Shown: piece after piece, positions 44,132-56,395 of the stretch
How positions within the stretch are numbered: the first letter of the stretch is position 1
Layout of the letters: every line of letters starts with the position of its first letter
NCBI GenBank assembly: GCA_002749535.1
Contig: MZZL01000408.1
Coordinates: 859,465-923,464 of the forward strand
Origin: Apophysomyces variabilis
Taxonomy: Eukaryota; Mucoromycota; Mucoromycetes; Mucorales; Mucoraceae
Reading direction: 5' to 3'
Length of the DNA stretch: 64,000 nt
The notes under the pieces: model-generated
The model's database searches: none
What the model saw: only the letters and a program-made list of their open reading frames with translations
What the model was told of the DNA's origin: nothing
Translations under genes and position numbers: made by a program

Positions 44132-46463
44132 TTATGGAGCGTATCTAGCAATAGCATCAGCAAAATCAGCTGCGTCCGCATGATTTATACCTTCTACATC
44201 TGCTAAAGATGTATCCTTTTTAGCTGCAACGATGTATATTTCAGTATAATCATCTGCTCTGTTGTCTTCTAGGCTTTCGAAAGAGGAGCAACTCCCATCC
44301 TCTTCTGTATCAGCTACTGTAGGCGAGCATTCACCCTCCTCCTGTTGAGTAGATTCTTTGCTTGCTGTAAGTTTGTTATAAAGCCTATGACCTGCAATCC
44401 AATAGTTTGAAGTTGACCGAGTATATATCTCGTTTGTGCGTGGTAACCTATAGAACATTTTTGGATTCTAGATATTCGATGATATGGTAAAGTTTACCTT
44501 GCAAAATCTTCTTTCAGCTCTAACAGCTGAAGGAGCATCTCGTTTGTCATATGTATACCGCCGATAAGCTTTCCATCTTTCGAATTTTTAATAGCTCTTG
44601 CCATGACGCGCCCGTTCTTGTCGACCAAAGTAGTTTTCATATTAAGTGTTGTATTATCGTAGTAAAAGCACTTGAAATGTTTTCCAAAATCGAGACTGTA
44701 AGATAAATAAGCAAATCAGAACCGGAATTCGTATCAGTTAACTTTACCATTTTTCTTCCACACTAATCATGTTTTTAGTGATATCTTCTGTGATAGAGTC
44801 CAGCTGTTGTTCAATCATGTATTCCTCTAAACGTGGATAAAACGTGTGATCCGCTACCAGATCTTCCGCTTCAGGAGCAAAGGTGGGTAACAAAAACGAC
44901 CATACAAAATTGCTTTTATGCTAGACGCATCTCAGAATGTTTGAAACAAGTAATTCTTCTATGTACCTTGTAGATTAACAAGTAGTATTCCGTCAGCTTT
45001 TCCTTATAATGGTATGGCGATATATCTTCAGCCTTCTCATCTAGCGCAGACCTGCTGCTAAGATAAACCCGAACGATTTCGATCCGTGACACTGTTTGTT
45101 CGTCACCGTTCATGTCTATTATGACAGATTCTGCTAAGCCTGTCAGGTACTTTCCATGACGAGGGCCTGTGTCTGCTAAATCCGGATCAGCAGAAGAAGC
45201 AAGATCCGTGGATATTTCGTTGGGTGCTGACACTGTCTGGTTAGATTGGGTTGACGAGGCAGATGACGTGGGGGCGGATGCAGGTGGTATCTCCGGCTTT
45301 ACAGACGATGTGAAGTAATTCAGAATATGGGTCTGGGATAACGACTTTGTAAAGGATTTCAATCCAAACGTCTAGCAATACCTATGTAAATTATTACCGC
45401 AACTTCCTTACTCTAGAAATTATATTTTCTTTACCTTGTCCTTTTTAGCAGTGAGTTGGATGTTCTCCAATCTTTGCCGTTCTATCTCTTCATCGTGCGC
45501 GATACTTCTTTCTACACGTTTACAGATGAACTTACGTAGCGATCGTACGTCAGTAATATCCAGGGATGGCGAACGATAAACAAGCCCTCCTTCTTTTGTG
45601 TCCAAAACCAATGTGTGGTCGATGGCTCGATCAAAATGTTCATTGATGGCCCGGTCGAGATCATGGATACGGAGATAGTTGGAGCGCAAGACAGGCTGAA
45701 CAGGAACAGCATTAAAGACTGCAGAAAATACCATCGTATCCAAGCGATCAAAATCCCATCTCCAGATCCAATCGGAGAAAAACTCTTCAATGGCGTGCAT
45801 CAGTGATCGTGCCCGTTGTCTGCTAGGTTGAGAAGGTACGTCGAGATCTTCTCCATAAAGTATGGATGAAAATGTACCGTTGAGAAGCTGATCAAAGCAG
45901 CGTCAACACCACTGTTATTTCTTCTGTTTTTGACCAGCTGATCTACCTTGAACTGTTCGTAACCAATTTTTAGAATGGCTTCCAGTGCCTGATCATTCAG
46001 CTGTGTGTCCAAATATTCGGTAACCAGTTTTTCTTTGCCTTTGGCGTCCTTGATCTGTCGCCTCAAAATACCAAGTTCAACGCACATATGCATCCAGAAT
46101 CCTGGTTCAGGTTGCAGGAAGACCATTCGATTCTTTTGGGTATGGACATTTTGTGTAGGCTTAGAAGTTGAGAATGCACTATATGGTGGTCGTAATCAGC
46201 CAATCGACCATCAACAGTATGAAGCTACGTTACGATGTAAAATTGACCAAAGCCTGTGCTAGGCCGACTTGCTTTAACTTCACGTCAGCTGGTACGACTT
46301 TCTTTGCGGTATAATAAAGTATTTGGTCCTTGTTATTTTCTTCTGATTGACCCAATGATGGATTATAGACACAAAAGTAAGAAAGTATGGGAGAGGTTCG
46401 TCCAAGTTTAGAAGAGTTGGAACGTTTATCTTTATCGTTCGTTTGAACTTCTTCTACTGACAT
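44132..46463 (-). CDS. CCZ1: vacuolar fusion protein Ccz1 (Mon1-Ccz1 Rab7 GEF subunit)
   Basis: Seven exons join in phase to 668 residues: 46463-46234, 46178-45947, 45887-45435, 45371-44967, 44920-44748, 44695-44498 and 44447-44132. The first longin domain is marked by LSYFCVYNPSLGQSEENNKD, then ILYYTAKKVVP and VGLAQALVNF, all typical of Ccz1 N-termini. FLQPEPGFWMHMCVEL and EAILKIGYEQFKLLNGTFS complete it. A long Ser/Thr/Pro linker is at about 300-350. The C-terminal part holds the last longin domain with STSNYWIAGHRL. With Mon1, Ccz1 activates Ypt7/Rab7 on late endosomes and autophagosomes for fusion with the vacuole. Exon 4's 3' end and exon 5 rest on splice logic and frame. Confidence 0.92.
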
Positions 46464-46894
46464 AGTTAAAAAAAAAAGAAACTTGGAGTATGGTTTTCAC
46501 CTGCAGCGCGGAATTCAACTTGGAGAAAGAGCTTTAGGCAAATTATTTAACCGAGAAACAGTACGGCAGGATGCAGCAAGACATGTGCCTTGTCATGCAC
46601 GACTATGACGTGCCAGTTACTGTGCATATACTGTATATTTTTTATAAGTAGGTAGAGGCAATCTTAATCTTTGCGGATAACGGTGAGGAACTGGACGTGG
46701 ATAGGAGCAACTAGTTTACTTCAGGCCCTGTAGTTTGAAGAAGAGAGCCTTTGGTACAGAACTTAATTTGTGTATTTTAAAAGAAACCGGAATATTAAAC
46801 CTGAGAAACAGCAATCTCGGGCAGTACGATGTAGCGAGACAAAATATGGACAAGCTAGCATTCAGTTATTGTCATTTGTATTTGTATGGTGTGC

Positions 46895-48749
46895 TTAAAA
46901 CATGTCAAAGTGTAAGGACAATAAATCCATTGTCCATTCTATATTGTTCTCCATAGCTGAATCCGGAGCTACCTGCCGGACCATATCCTGAACATGGCGT
47001 CTCCAATTTTCCATTGCTTCTGGCGCATGTTCAATTATAGAAATCAATTGATCTTCCCGAAGAGTCGACAAGATTTTGCTATCTGCTTTGTTGTTATGGC
47101 TGAAATCGTACCGTAAGGTAGTTTCACCAATAAAGCTGTCAAAATACCAAAGGGTCACCAATACATGTCGGTATATGTCTGCCATGCACTTGAGTAATGG
47201 TGGCCGTGTCTTCATCACGTAGTAAAACATCTTCTCCACTCTTATGTCAGGTTTAGTATTTCTGCGGTAATGTCTGTATGAATTTTCTACACATGAGCAA
47301 TCTGCATCTGCAATAGCCATATCGCATAGGGAAATTTTGAAGGAGTTGCTTCCTATGATCTATTTTTTGAAAGCTTTCAATAAAACTGCATTACCTTTCT
47401 CCATTACCTGTAGCAGTTGGGTGCAGTCCTCCACATGTAAATTCACAAAGTGCCTGTAGGTCTGGTCCACCAAGGCGGTGAACAATACAACGTTGTCATA
47501 ATAAGATAAAGTGATGAGCTATACACTCTGTTAAAACTTTAATCACGCAGATCTAGCGAAGAGCTTACCATGTTTAATACTCGACCTGCCAAATTGATGC
47601 CTTCCATTCTGCAATTGGGAGTCTGACTTCCGTTGTCGTCACGCTTAAACGCGCGGAAAAGTATCTCCAAGTAAGGATGCATTTGGCTCCAAAGACCCAT
47701 ATTATCTTTTCTCATTGTCATTAGCAGCATGGAGGTTTTGATAGACCTCTCATCAGCTGTTTCAAATCAATCAGTTTCCAATATATTTTGTCAGGGCGAC
47801 TCGGTACCCTTTTTTGATCGCAAATCAAACTCAAGCACGCTGATCAGGAAGTCAAGAGCCATTCTGCGGGTCTGCTTCCTATAAGTAAATGGTGCTCACA
47901 TTCCCCACACTGGTACCTTTGCTGTAATATCCATTCTTGTCTCTATCGCTAGGCAGCGACCCATCAGATCCCAAAAATCTTCAAATTCAGCAAATCCGGT
48001 GCCTGATAGATCGTCTTCGTCATCTTCCTCATCACTGTTCGAAGGAAAGCCCTTTTGTCGTCGAGTCAATGTCCGAAATCGGCGAAACGTATTCCAGAGA
48101 TCGTTAAAAGGTGCGGAGCCAAAGGTCTCGAGGATATGCATGAGACATACTTTTGATCTTTGTCGAACATTGTATTTACTCTTTTGGGATCCTTTCCTTT
48201 CATTTTTTGGTTGGAGCATGATATCAATCAAAGCCATGATAATCTGTCTAAAATCAAATTAGTTACCTGGCGATAACCTGCTTCACTTACGATGACGGTC
48301 GACGCTTGGCTACAAACGCTGTTTCTATAATATCAATTGCAGCTTCGTCTGCAGTAGAGGTTAGAACCCGTGTGGTCTTGCTAACACTAGCACATACAGT
48401 GACCCACATTAATGTACTCGAGGATCATGCCGTGTAACTTAATGTGCAACAGGTTGCCCGTGTCATGGTTAGTCTTGGAGAGGTACCTCAGATCCGTTTT
48501 CGAGAGATACCGATATAATCGGATCGCATTCGGATCTGAAGAAATCATCTGCTCTGCAATGACCTATCGTAGTTTGAGCTTTCGTCATTCACGATGTGCG
48601 GTCAACTTTTATGTACCTCTTCCTTGATATCGAATTCTGGCGTCTCGATAGTGAAATAGAGGTCCCCGTTCTTTAAAAGGCTGCTTAAGCGACATATACA
48701 TATGTAAGTCTTATGGTACCTGGTCTAGATAGTGATTTGTAATGGTCAT
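46895..48749 (-). CDS. unrecognised 488-residue helical protein
   Basis: Nine exons join in phase to 488 residues: 48749-48720, 48670-48617, 48563-48398, 48348-48291, 48247-47917, 47871-47808, 47756-47569, 47518-47408 and 47359-46895. The exon sum (1467) is a whole number of codons and each junction keeps frame, so the gene is intact. It is mostly helix (for example LLHIKLHGMILEYINVG, MALDFLISVLEFDLRS, WTMDLLSLHFDMF), with one acidic loop (SNSDEEDDEDDLSG) near residue 165. There is no signal peptide or membrane segment. It could be an ARM/HEAT-like scaffold; a distant Mus7/MMS22 relation crossed my mind but I cannot support it. The first exon encodes only ten residues. Repeat copy B begins about 2-20 bp upstream of the ATG. 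Confidence 0.75.
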
Positions 48750-48750
48750 G

Positions 48751-49039
48751 GTACTTTATTTCAAAAAAAAAATTAAAGTCGCATCTAGCAAATTCATTTG
48801 GCGCATTTTGGAAACTGGGCTTGACGCTAACAAATTATGTTAATTGTTGTGTTATAAGAGTTGGAATTGACCAATATTTACATACCTATCATAAAAGTGA
48901 CATCGCCATACCTTTCTCCCCGCCAAGTGAATGCCAGATGCATATATAAATTTTCATTCATTGCGACATGTAACTCCACCGGACTGCGACTTGGAGTTCG
49001 TAGTTTACGAAATTATTTATGGGGAAATACTATATGAGA
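48751..49039 (+). repeat. dispersed repeat, copy B (with 28-bp insert)
   Basis: About 289 bp match copy A at over 90% by eye. The extra 28 bp at 48973-49000 contain the palindrome AACTCC..GGAGTT and are absent from copy A. Copy B sits directly upstream of the start of the minus-strand gene 46895-48749. Confidence 0.85.
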
Positions 49040-50938
49040 TTGCTCCTGTCCCCGTTGCAGACATGGTCATACCAGTCGCAACCACTTTATCCGCTGCTTC
49101 GATACTCATTCTGGCATCCAAGTGCCCTCAACAGTCCATGACCGAATCTCTAACGTACTCAATCGCCTCCCTCACAAACAGCAGCGGTTGTATTGGACTC
49201 GCATTTGGGCCATTATTTCAACGGATCCTAACAGAAATTGATCAGGCCTGCCACCCGGATAGCTCCCATACCGACTGTCATCTCACTCCTAACCTTCCCA
49301 CAACCCAAAATTTTTTTGCACTGGATCAATTCCGACTAGCTACCTCGACATCTCCCTAACCCTCCCTTCATCTGTGACTTTTTCCTACAGCCTCCTTCCT
49401 TTTTTCCCTGTTGCCATACCAGGGTTTTTCCATTTCCTTTTCTTTGCGGACCGGACGAGAGCGAACATGTTTAGAAAAACGCTACGTTCACCGTGATTAA
49501 ATAAATTATTTTTGCCTGTATGAGATTGCTGATACTACTATGGAAGGTGTGTGACCATCTATGCCGTTTATTGAATGTTTTCTGTTAACAAACTTCTGTG
49601 TCCGTGAAATTATCAGACTTGCGCTAAAAGCACACATATACCTGCCGTTATTGATGCGGTTATAGCAGAGTCTCGCACTTTCCTTACATTAACATGCGTT
49701 CTGGTAAGCGCATGACCAGGAAAAGGAAGCATGCTTTGACCATAGTCTGACTTAGCAAAAGCTGATTATAGCCTATGCTAGCGACCATGGTCGCACCACT
49801 ATCTAGGAGAGACCTGGTGCTTGCGTACTGTAGAGAGCTTAAAGCGTTCCAGCTTCTAGCGAAAACTTTGAAAATAAAAGAGAATGAGCGAAACTATGTC
49901 TCTAGATAGACAAGATTCTTTATTTAAGTAGTAGAGAGCAGGGAGTTTAGTGACAAATCCAAGGTGGTCAGATACAGAGCTCATACAGTTTAAAGATAGA
50001 TATAACGAGCCCAACTAGTTTGTTTAGAGACTTTGTAGTTCATCAATTCTGATCGTATCGTCTTGATAAAATGAAGATTATCCTAAGTAACTTTGCATGG
50101 ACATTATCAGAGCATTTTCTTAGAACCAACACTGTCATTCACCATAGTCTGATGTTTGGTGGTCGTTGCTGGAGCATCCACCACGAGACACGCGCACTCG
50201 AATGGGTGATTCGGCGCACATTTACGCCGGCGACGGTGTTCCTCATGGAAACAAACCACTGTTGAAAGTTTTTATTCTTTCGTTTTATGAAATACATGAA
50301 ATATTCTCTTAAAAGACACTGGGATTTTCTGTGCCTATTTGCTTTTGGATTTTGCGGTTTTTGCGTATATCTTGAAAAGTTGATGCGAAAAACCAGTGAC
50401 AGAGGTTTCCTGAAGTTGTGTAAAACCAAAATTGGAAAGCGCACCCATCCATCTAAATTCAGACAGTGTGAGGGCGGGGTCCAAAGACAACATATTAGCG
50501 AATCAAGGAAAATGGATGAGAATGGTTATAAAGGTCACCCGTTCGTTAATATCCTGGTTAAAGAAAGATATTGTTTTTTGTTTGTAACTTACACACAGTA
50601 AGCATCGCACTTTTCTATTATATGGAGCAGTTGTAGTCATACGTGGCCGAGTGAAGATGGTTGGTCCGTCCCCTTGTTGTATCATGCCCATAAAGCTGAC
50701 CCGAATATTCCTTGACGCATTAACATTCCGTTACCAGACGGTATGACAGTTACTACAAACTAATACCGAATACAAGCATCGATGCCCACCTAGATCTAGT
50801 TTTGTCAGGGATTTCGTTCCGCACCGGGAGCATATTTTATAAGTGGCGCAAATTACATTGCAAAAATCAGCAAGCCACAAAATTTACAAAAACCCCCCGT
50901 CAAACCTTCAGGCAGTCCACTGTTCCCATACCAAACCA
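49040..50938. other. intergenic, no gene seen
   Basis: A 142-codon frame starts inside repeat copy B (48931-49359, plus strand), but its first part is repeat sequence and the rest has no features. The remainder is AT-rich without exons. Confidence 0.45.
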
Positions 50939-51398
50939 ATGATCGGGTTAAAAGGCACACTGAACGTCATTGATAACTCCGGTGCCATTCTTGCGGAATG
51001 TGTGCGAGTCATGAGTGGAGCACGTTTTGCCAGGGCGGGTAGGACCGATATCGATGCTTTCCCCAGACACCCTCTATTTTTAACCTAGCTTAACCATGGT
51101 AGGCGATGAGATTGTATGCGTCGTCAAACGTGCAAGACCTATCAACCCAAGCCTTGTTGGAACTCAAGCAGCAGCACAAAAAGTGAAGAAGGGAGACGTT
51201 CGACATGCATTGGTTGTACGCACTAAAAAAGAGACCGCTCGTCCCGACGGTCGATATATCCGATTCGACGATAATGCTTGTATTTTACTGAATAACAAAA
51301 AAGAACCGTTGGGTACTCGTGTGCTGGGTGTCGTTGCGGCTGAGCTGAGACAGAAGAACTGGCTCAAGGCTGCTTCTCTTGCTCCAAGAGTCGTTTAA
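50939..51398 (+). CDS. MRPL38: mitochondrial ribosomal protein uL14m
   Basis: Two exons (50939-51038 and 51103-51398) join in phase to 131 residues. uL14 marks: [20 protein letters not shown] at the start (bacterial L14 has MIQ..T.L.VADNSGA), [48 protein letters not shown] and the end [13 protein letters not shown]. Its length is that of bacterial L14 plus a short tail, and it lacks the features of cytosolic uL14 (Rpl23), so it is the mitochondrial form. It sits at the subunit interface of the large subunit. The start at 50939 matches the L14 N-terminus; an upstream Met would add about 32 residues that might be a presequence. Confidence 0.92.
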
Positions 51399-51916
51399 AT
51401 AAAAATAGAGTTTTGCTGATCATGTACTCTGTGCAAAGACTCTGGCGCAATGTAAGAGGATTGATAAAGTAGTAATACCAATTAAAGGGTAGAGCCGACG
51501 ATGATGTATGATAAAGCACAGAGAGTTTGTGGGGAGCGTCTTGGGATATCAGCATTAACATGGGAAACAGTCCGCTTAAGCAAGCTGCGCTCTTTTTCTT
51601 TTCCAGATGGGAGCGTGTTGCTAGGATAATTGCGAAATTTACAGCTCGTTTCAATAGGAAGATATCATCAGTTAACATCAGTAAATCACCAGTATATGTG
51701 CGTTTCAAGATATTATGATATTGCTATTGTAGCATACATTAAATTGATCCCACTTTAATTTTATTTGACACATCTACACGATAGTTTAGAATATCTGTGC
51801 TTTGTAGTGCGAAAACACCATAAGCTTTGTGCAAGACGAAATTGTGGTAAATGACAGGTCTTTGACCGGCAGCACAATGCTTTTGACCTAGCATTCCTTC
51901 GTTTTTAGTCTATCTT
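51399..51916. other. intergenic between convergent genes
   Basis: No exon is seen. It holds the 3' flanks of MRPL38 and AAAS. Confidence 0.5.
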
Positions 51917-53438
51917 CTAGATATACAGTCGCCGTCGGGAATCACTCTCACTCGTGTATGCATGCCTAACGAAAGTGATCAAGTTATTTTCGTATACGAC
52001 CGCCAATAGCGCATCCGTCGAAGCCGATCCAGCGTAAAGAACATGATGAGGGCGCACGTTATTCAATGGTTTCAACGCGATTGCTTTGGCCGACAAGTGA
52101 AGCTCCGACCCACGAATATAACCGCTAAATTGACAGTGAGCTTACATTTAGTCCTTTACGTAGTTTCGACTTACTGGAGGGAAAGAACGTCTTTCTTATC
52201 CAATATCATTGGGGACGTCAGGTTGACGGTGTAGAGATTCAGAAGTTCTGAATCCTCGTATGCAGCAACCAATCTCTGTCCAAGCGGATCCAATGATAGT
52301 TCTTTAATCACTCCACCTGTTGTAACCTTTTCTCCGGACGCTGTGTTTACTTGTATTGCTGGAGTCGTCAGAAGCTTCCAGTCCAGATGATCTAAGGAAA
52401 ATGATAAATACTTTTCTCCAGTTAAATTTGTTTTACCTGATCTTAATGTATCTCCAGTTCTATAAAGCATATATATGTCGCTTTTACCGCGCATAGAATA
52501 GAACAGGCTTCTATTATCTGGAGCCCAACACGCAGACTGTGGCGTAATACTGTCAAGGCTTCTCTTTCTTTCTCGTTTTTCTCTCAGCAATTTACCTGCA
52601 CCCATAAACCTGGTGGATTTAAGAATTGTGAAGAAGTCCATGTTCTTGTTTCCCAGACTCGCGAATAGCCAGAACTGTCAAGCATACATGTGTAAAGACA
52701 TACCAATCTCTAGCTACACTTACATGCTAGCAGAATAAAGCCACTCTCCATCAGGGCTCCAACGAAGCAAAACATTGCCTTTGCCATATCTTTTGAGAGG
52801 TTTGGTTTGCTGTAATAGTGTGTCATAGATCACCAAGGTGTTGGAGGTGCCTGATGCAGCGGCAATCAAAAAGCTTCCAGGGGTTGGATCCCAGGCCACA
52901 GCACTGATGTGCTCATGTCCGGGGTAACGGTAGTAGGTCATCCAGGCATTAGGATGGTATCGTGGACTAGGCTGTTTCGTGGTTTGTGAGGTGATTAATG
53001 CAGATACACGTTCTGTGGCATCCGTTCCATGCTGGTTTGATGTGCTTTCCATCGAACTATGGATGTTCCAGACGCATACGCCTTTGCTATGATCATGTAA
53101 GACTCAACTGCGTGCCAAAGTCGAAAAAAAGCTATAGAGCTTACCGGCATCCGACGGCAAGAGTACCACCAGATCGTTGTTTCCATTCCAGACATGTAAT
53201 ATCCAGCATGAATTTATGCTTCAAGACCTTACACACCCATACTGACCCTTCCAATTTATATACATAGACACAGTTATCTTTATAGGCCATTGCCAGCATG
53301 TCTATGTGTGGATGCCATGCTATACATTTGATATCAGATGTTGAGTTGAACAAATGATGATCGGTAGGTAGGTTGTGAGGAGAAAGAAAGTGGAGGTCAA
53401 GATATTCATAAGCGACTTTGGCAATTTTATACGGCATA
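51917..53438 (-). CDS. AAAS: ALADIN-like WD-repeat nucleoporin
   Basis: Six exons join in phase to at least 419 residues: 53438-53145, 53086-52724, 52674-52596, 52536-52437, 52391-52175 and 52124-51917. WD blades include IKCIAWHPHIDMLAMAYKDN, ITCLEWKQRSGGTLAVGCRK + GVCVWNIH, ISAVAWDPTPGSFLIAAAS, VLLRWSPDGEWLYSAS + ISGYSRVWETRTW, and SACWAPDNRSLFYSM. Near the C-terminus GYIRGSE occurs, as in ALADIN (GYIRG). ALADIN (AAAS) is a nuclear pore component that docks on Ndc1; it is present in early fungi and lost in yeast. Human ALADIN is about 546 residues. An acceptor AG sits directly at 53439-53440, so an upstream N-terminal exon (see 53561-54198) is likely and the first Met shown may be internal. 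Confidence 0.85.
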
Positions 53439-53560
53439 CTAAATGATGAATGTTAGTGCATATCCTCAGAAACTGCAAACTGATAATACGTGTTTTCGAT
53501 AATAGATCGACTATTTGGAAAAAATGCTTAGTTACGGATATCACAGTATTCTTTTCAATA

Positions 53561-54198
53561 TTACTTTTCTTGCCAACGCAGTTGTAACTGTTTTGTAAAA
53601 GCAGTATATAGGTTCTCCAAGAAAGCCTCGCATTCCTCAGCGAATCCAATGTGATCCGACACGGACACATTCAACGGCTCAAACTGGATGGATGGATATA
53701 AAGGGATCTGTGAAATGAACGTACATCAGCGATATTTTTTGCGATAATCACGGTAGTGAATGCCTTTTTCTGCTGGATCATTTGCAAAGTCTCGTCTGCT
53801 TCATTTTGGGCACAGACTGAGGGTTTCGGAAGTTAATATGTGATTCAGTGTGTAGTTATTCTGATGTACCTAGTTTTCCATCTAGTTCGGCAATAGTAGC
53901 CTTGTTGGCGTCGGGAGCTAGGTGATGCTTCTGCATTTCAACTATGCATTTAAACGCGTCGGCCTGTAAGTTACCTCACCTTTTTTTTTTCGCTTGCCTT
54001 ACAGATCGAGTCACGTTGAATGTGCGCACTCCGATGGGCGTTGACCTTTTCCACGTTTGTGCGACCTGATAAACAAAGCAAGATAGCATAACATAGCTCT
54101 TCAGATTTACCTTATAATCTAGTTAGCGAGATGGTTTACACCTTCGCAGTTACGACATGGAAAACTTGGTGTAAAACAAAAGAATTCGTTCGCTGATG
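53561..54198 (-). CDS. unidentified exons: separate gene or N-terminus of the AAAS gene
   Basis: Exons about 54198-54130, about 54042-54005, 53963-53870, 53816-53725 and 53707-53565 keep one frame. The product reads FPCRNCEG + VAQTWKRSTPIGVRTFNV, then ADAFKCIVEMQKHHLAPDAN, ADETLQMIQQKKAFTTVIIA, IPLYPSIQFEPLNVSVSDHI and FLENLYTAFTKQLQLRWQE. Read on, it stops at 53561 (..QEK stop). Spliced at GTAATA, it continues in phase into the AAAS exon at 53438. A CTAAC branch site lies before that acceptor. CxxC could bind zinc. I do not recognise the family. The start is not found. Confidence 0.45.
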
Positions 54199-54840
54199 CT
54201 TAGTTAAACATATTAACATCTTTAAACTCGATTGTGATAGAGCTTGCACGATTTCTAGAAACAAGGCTAGTAGCGGTTATAGCCGTCGCGTCGAAGGTGG
54301 GAGCGCAAATTGTTCTCTTCTCGAGCAAGTAGAACGCTGTATTGCTGGTCTTCAGTAGTAATGTCAACTGCAGAGAAACATGACTCAATGTAGCCGTCAG
54401 CGATCATATCCCCGACGAACTCTGTATGGTGCCTGATTAATTTACTGCTACATACGTATGACCGTCTGATATTTTAGCCAGCTTAATCGAACCCAGGCAA
54501 GGAACAATAATGACATCAGCGTTCTTAATTTCATATCCTGTTGCTTGATAACTGACGCCATTATCAGTCACCAAGGCAAATGTTTTCACGCTCTTTTATG
54601 TACCTCATTTCTGCAGCGGGATGCATCCAAAAATGGAAGCACTTCCATAGAGAAGCTTATTATCGTGCGATGACGAATATACTTCTTGCAGCATGAAAAT
54701 ACTCCCCTTCCCACTTGCTTCTATTCGTATCCTTTTCTTGGCTTTGTTAAGTGATCTCTGAGTGGAGCATAACGGTTAAGGATAATGAAGCAACAAGGGC
54801 AAGAGATTGCGACCAAAGTCCGCTTCACACGTGTTGAACA
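54199..54840 (-). other. coding-like fragments without a clear gene model
   Basis: Minus-strand blocks 54730-54604 (MEVLPFLDASRCRNE), 54590-54470 (YQATGYEIKNADVIIVPCLG) and 54425-54260 (EFVGDMIADGYIESCFSAVD) look like exons, but I could not join them with confidence. Another frame ends at 54200 with SSITIEFKDVNMFN. They may belong to one small gene upstream of 54198. Confidence 0.3.
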
Positions 54841-55120
54841 GGGTATGTCACACAAGCTATATCTTGTCATTTTTCTAAGTGCGCGATGTTCTAGTTCTTT
54901 TTTAATCTCTCATCATTCTCAAGGTGGATAGATTGATCGGAATAAAGGGAAAGATAGATGGATGTTACATGTTCGGAAGGGCGATGATATGTAGATAACT
55001 GGAAAGAAAAAAAATGAATATGATCGGACTTCTTTAGTTGTAAGTGTCGTTCTTCAAAGATCTGCAATAAAACCATATTAGCCAAAATAAGCATAGGTTC
55101 CAAGATCGACAACTAGCCAC

Positions 55121-56395
55121 TTACCCTTCAATGTCAGCCACGACCATTTCAGTGACCAACTCGTCGTAGGTCACCTTACGGCTCCAGCCCAATTTTGCGT
55201 GTGCCTTGGCAGGGTCACCAAGCAATAAATCGACCTCAGCGGGACGGAAGTACTTCGGATCAATACGCACTCGGACCTTGCCTGTCTCTGCATCCTTTCC
55301 AACCTCGTTAACACCTTCACCCTCCCAAACAATCTTGCGACCGGTGACAGCAAAGGCCTTTTCAACAAAGCTGCGAACAGTGTGGGTCTCGCCGGTAGCA
55401 AGAACGAAATCCTCGGGCTGTTCCTGCTGAAGCATCAACCACATACCCTCAACGTAATCGCGGGCATGACCCCAATCACGCTTTGCATCAATGTTGCCAA
55501 GGTAAAGACATTCTTGACGACCGAGATGGATATCTGCGACAGCACGCGAAATCTTGCGGGTCACAAAGGTACGGCCACGGCGAGGAGACTCATGGTTGAA
55601 AAGAATACCGTTACAGGCATACATGTTGTAAGACTCACGGTAGTTCACAACGATCCAGTAGCCATAAAGCTTGGCAACACCATAGGGCGAGCGGGGATAG
55701 AATGGAGTCGTCTCCTTCTGAGGAGTCTCGACCACCTTACCATACAATTCGGAGGTGGAAGCCTGGTAGAAGCGCACACGATCGGTCAAACCGCATGTTC
55801 GAATAGCGTCAAGAAGGCGCAGGGTACCCAGAGCATCAACATCACCAGTGTATTCAGACATATCAAAAGAGACCTTGACGTGGGACTGGGCAGCCAAATT
55901 GTACACTTCTGTGGGCTGGACTTGGGAAATAATGTGTACCAGACACGTGGAGTCAGTCAGATCACCATAGTGAAGGAAGAATTTGACGCCTAAAGAAGAC
56001 TTTCAATATTTCCCTTCCCTGCTTACTTTGCCTTTTTACCTTGTTCATGTGAGTCCTTGTAAATATGCTCGATACGTCCAGTGTTGAAGGATGAGGAACG
56101 ACGAATGATACCGTGGACCTCATAACCTTTCTTGAGGAGGAACTCGGTAAGGTAGGAACCATCCTGGCCAGTAACACCTGGAAACCAACGACATGAGTAT
56201 CCTTACATCAACAAAGGGGGACATTCATCTTCGGTAATGCTTTTTTGCTCATCACGCGTATACGCGTAAGGCGAGTCATCATCTGTTTCATTATATCTTA
56301 CCTGTGATGAGGGCGACCTTGCGAGCTCTGTATTCTTCCAAGGACATGGAAGAAGAAGTTGCAATCTTTACGGGAGCAAATACACTTTCAGACAT
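55121..56395 (-). CDS. GMD: GDP-mannose 4,6-dehydratase
   Basis: Three exons (56395-56302, 56177-56040 and 55989-55121) join in phase to 366 residues. NADP Rossmann motif [11 protein letters not shown] (31-41), [28 protein letters not shown], catalytic T-S-E (ASTSELYG) and the YxxxK pair (Y180/K184 in SPYGVAK) are all present. [17 protein letters not shown] and [14 protein letters not shown] are GMD signatures. It makes GDP-4-keto-6-deoxymannose, the first step to GDP-L-fucose or GDP-rhamnose. The epimerase/reductase (GMER) is not in the window. Fucose is known in walls and glycans of Mucoromycota; most Dikarya yeasts lack this gene. Confidence 0.97.

Noticed and set aside
44000..49000. CCZ1 and the unknown 488-residue gene as an operon-like functional unit
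   Set aside because: They share a strand but are about 430 bp apart, each with its own start; nothing beyond adjacency supports joint function.
48931..49359. 142-codon frame on the plus strand
   Set aside because: Its first third is inside repeat copy B and would include the 28-bp palindrome; the rest has no features.
51164..51367. 67-codon frame antisense to uL14m
   Set aside because: Mirror of a real conserved exon.
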